Assembly: GCA_947570515.1 (NCBI GenBank)
Contig: CANOUM010000023.1
Span: forward strand, 1 to 15,153
Length of the DNA stretch: 15,153 nt
Source of the DNA: an uncultured Clostridia bacterium
GTDB lineage: Bacteria; Bacillota; Clostridia; Lachnospirales; Bianqueaceae
Direction: 5' to 3'
The position numbers were made by a program, and so were the translations under genes. The notes under the pieces are model-generated. The model was not told the origin of the DNA. It saw only the letters and a list, made by a program, of their open reading frames with translations, and searched no databases. Positions 14,223 to 15,153 of the stretch are shown piece after piece; the stretch's first letter is position 1, and each line of letters opens with the position of its first letter.

Positions 14223-14251
14223 TTGACAGCGAACTTTCGATCTGATACTAT
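14223..14251 (+). promoter_or_regulatory. Predicted promoter of the PHP-domain gene
   Basis: A perfect TTGACA (14223-14228) is followed after 17 bp by TACTAT (14246-14251, four of six matches). GATACT at 14244-14249 is a second -10 choice with a 15-bp spacer. The -35 box is only 4 bp from that of the divergent gene, and the two form the palindrome TGTCAA-GAGT-TTGACA. Confidence 0.55.
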
Positions 14252-14288
14252 CGTATTGATTCATTCTGACATCAGGAGGCGTATGAAA

Positions 14289-15153
14289 ATGAAACAATAT
14301 GCAGATTTGCATGTACACACCAATCTATCTGATGGAAGCGATTCAGTTCATGAGATATTGCATCTTGCCAGCAGCAATACAGTTTCTATCTTATCCCTAA
14401 CAGATCACAATACCCTAGATGCCTATTCCGAAGAAATGTTCAACGAAGCCGACACGCTTGGTATACAAGTGATACCCGGAGTCGAACTCGATGTAATTCA
14501 TAAAGACAAGCAATTTCATTTATTGGCCTATGGCATCGATATACAAAATGCCAGACTGAGAGAAGCCTGTACTTATAATACTGCTGTACAGGAAGCATAT
14601 AATCTTGCTTTGCTAAGGCATATGGAAAAGGACGGTATGGCCGTTTCAGAAGAAGCGTATCATAACTATACGATACCGCTGGGCCGCGGAGGCTGGAAAT
14701 TATTAAACTATCTTCTCGACACTGGAATAACCAGGAGCTTGCTAGAAGGTACTCAGTACTACAAACAATACGGATTTGATTCCAATACCATACAATTTAT
14801 CAGTTTAAATGAAGCGCTCTCCATTGTCAAAGAGGCCTCCGGCATTTCAGTCCTTGCACACCCCGGAGAGCAAATACTGTATGACCCCTACGCTGTACAA
14901 AACGATGCCTTTTGGCTGACATTAGAAGATGTTATGACGTCCGGAATTGAGGGCATAGAATGCATCCATCCTCTCCATGGCTTTGATTTACAAAAGAAAC
15001 TCATCGCTCTATGCAGCACAAAAAATTTTTTTATTTCCGGCGGAACGGATTACCATGGAAACTTTTTTAATAAACAAAAGCAAACGGTCGGAGGGCAGCT
15101 GATTGCGACTGATATTGTAAAAAAGCTAGTTGCAAGTCTGAAATATAATAACC
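14289..15153 (+). CDS. PHP-domain metal-dependent phosphoesterase (YciV/TrpH-like), 3' end cut by window
   Basis: The frame stays open from here to the last base, giving 288 codons without a stop, so the C-terminus is missing. All PHP metal-site motifs are present: DLHVHTNLSDG (6-16, His8, His10, Asp15), LTDHNT (37-42, Asp39, His40), PGVELD (63-68, Glu66), His77, LAHPGE (189-194, His191) and GGTDYHG (251-257, Asp254, His256). This is the ligand set of a trinuclear metal centre as in YciV-type enzymes, which hydrolyse nucleoside 3',5'-bisphosphates or short RNA 5' ends; the substrate here is an inference. AGGAGG (14274-14279) is 9 nt from the ATG at 14289 and only 3 nt from the in-frame ATG at 14283, so I favour 14289. 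It is divergent from the serine hydrolase. Confidence 0.85.
   Translation, partial: MKQYADLHVHTNLSDGSDSVHEILHLASSNTVSILSLTDHNTLDAYSEEMFNEADTLGIQVIPGVELDVIHKDKQFHLLAYGIDIQNARLREACTYNTAVQEAYNLALLRHMEKDGMAVSEEAYHNYTIPLGRGGWKLLNYLLDTGITRSLLEGTQYYKQYGFDSNTIQFISLNEALSIVKEASGISVLAHPGEQILYDPYAVQNDAFWLTLEDVMTSGIEGIECIHPLHGFDLQKKLIALCSTKNFFISGGTDYHGNFFNKQKQTVGGQLIATDIVKKLVASLKYNN

Noticed and set aside
14155..14288. BlaI/MecI operator controlling the beta-lactamase-like gene
   Set aside because: No TACA/TGTA-type palindrome is present and no blaI or blaR1 gene is in the window.

Overview
The window looks like part of the chromosome of an anaerobic, probably endospore-forming member of the Clostridia (Lachnospiraceae-like is an inference). 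The support is a YunB-family sporulation gene, strong AGGAGG-type ribosome binding sites, an electron-bifurcating ferredoxin:NADP oxidoreductase pair (NfnAB type), an anaerobic-type cobalt chelatase (CbiK) and a class A penicillin-binding protein with a Ser/Asn-rich tail. Coding density is high, most genes lie on the minus strand, and I see no tRNA, rRNA, transposase, phage gene or CRISPR array.

Layout. (1) 1-237: two tandem 95-bp repeat units packed with hairpins, followed by a long-range stem and a promoter-like box. (2) 238-864 (-): yunB. (3) 865-1127: intergenic region holding a promoter and an inverted, partial copy of the same repeat element, which would lie in the 5' leader of the next gene. 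(4) 1128-3890 (+): class A PBP, ending at a terminator (3925-3967) shared with the convergent operon. (5) 10044-3974 (-): a compact five-gene operon, nagB-like, ABC ATPase, ABC permease, HEAT-THUMP RNA methyltransferase and malQ. Two of its junctions are 4-bp ATGA overlaps. (6) 13216-10157 (-): nfnA, gltA/nfnB and cbiK, led by an extended -10 promoter, with a hairpin before cbiK. (7) 14154-13303 (-): a leaderless class A beta-lactamase-fold serine hydrolase, divergent from (8) 14289-end (+): a PHP-domain phosphoesterase cut by the window edge. The two divergent promoters have -35 boxes only 4 bp apart.

How the genes work together. The central operon joins sugar metabolism (amino-sugar deaminase, 4-alpha-glucanotransferase), an ABC-2 exporter and an RNA methyltransferase; the junctions show co-expression, but I see no single pathway. 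The nfnA-gltA pair balances NADH, NADPH and ferredoxin. The PBP builds peptidoglycan and yunB acts in spore formation.

The most unusual signal is the repeat element flanking yunB. Its two copies share nested hairpins and a terminal 8-bp stem in which all three base differences between the copies are compensated on the opposite arm. Both copies end in the same TATTATAC box, and each has a predicted promoter facing into it. This looks like a conserved structured element, either a mobile palindromic repeat or a transcribed structured RNA, and is the best candidate here for something undescribed. All calls are from reading the sequence; no database search or folding program was run.
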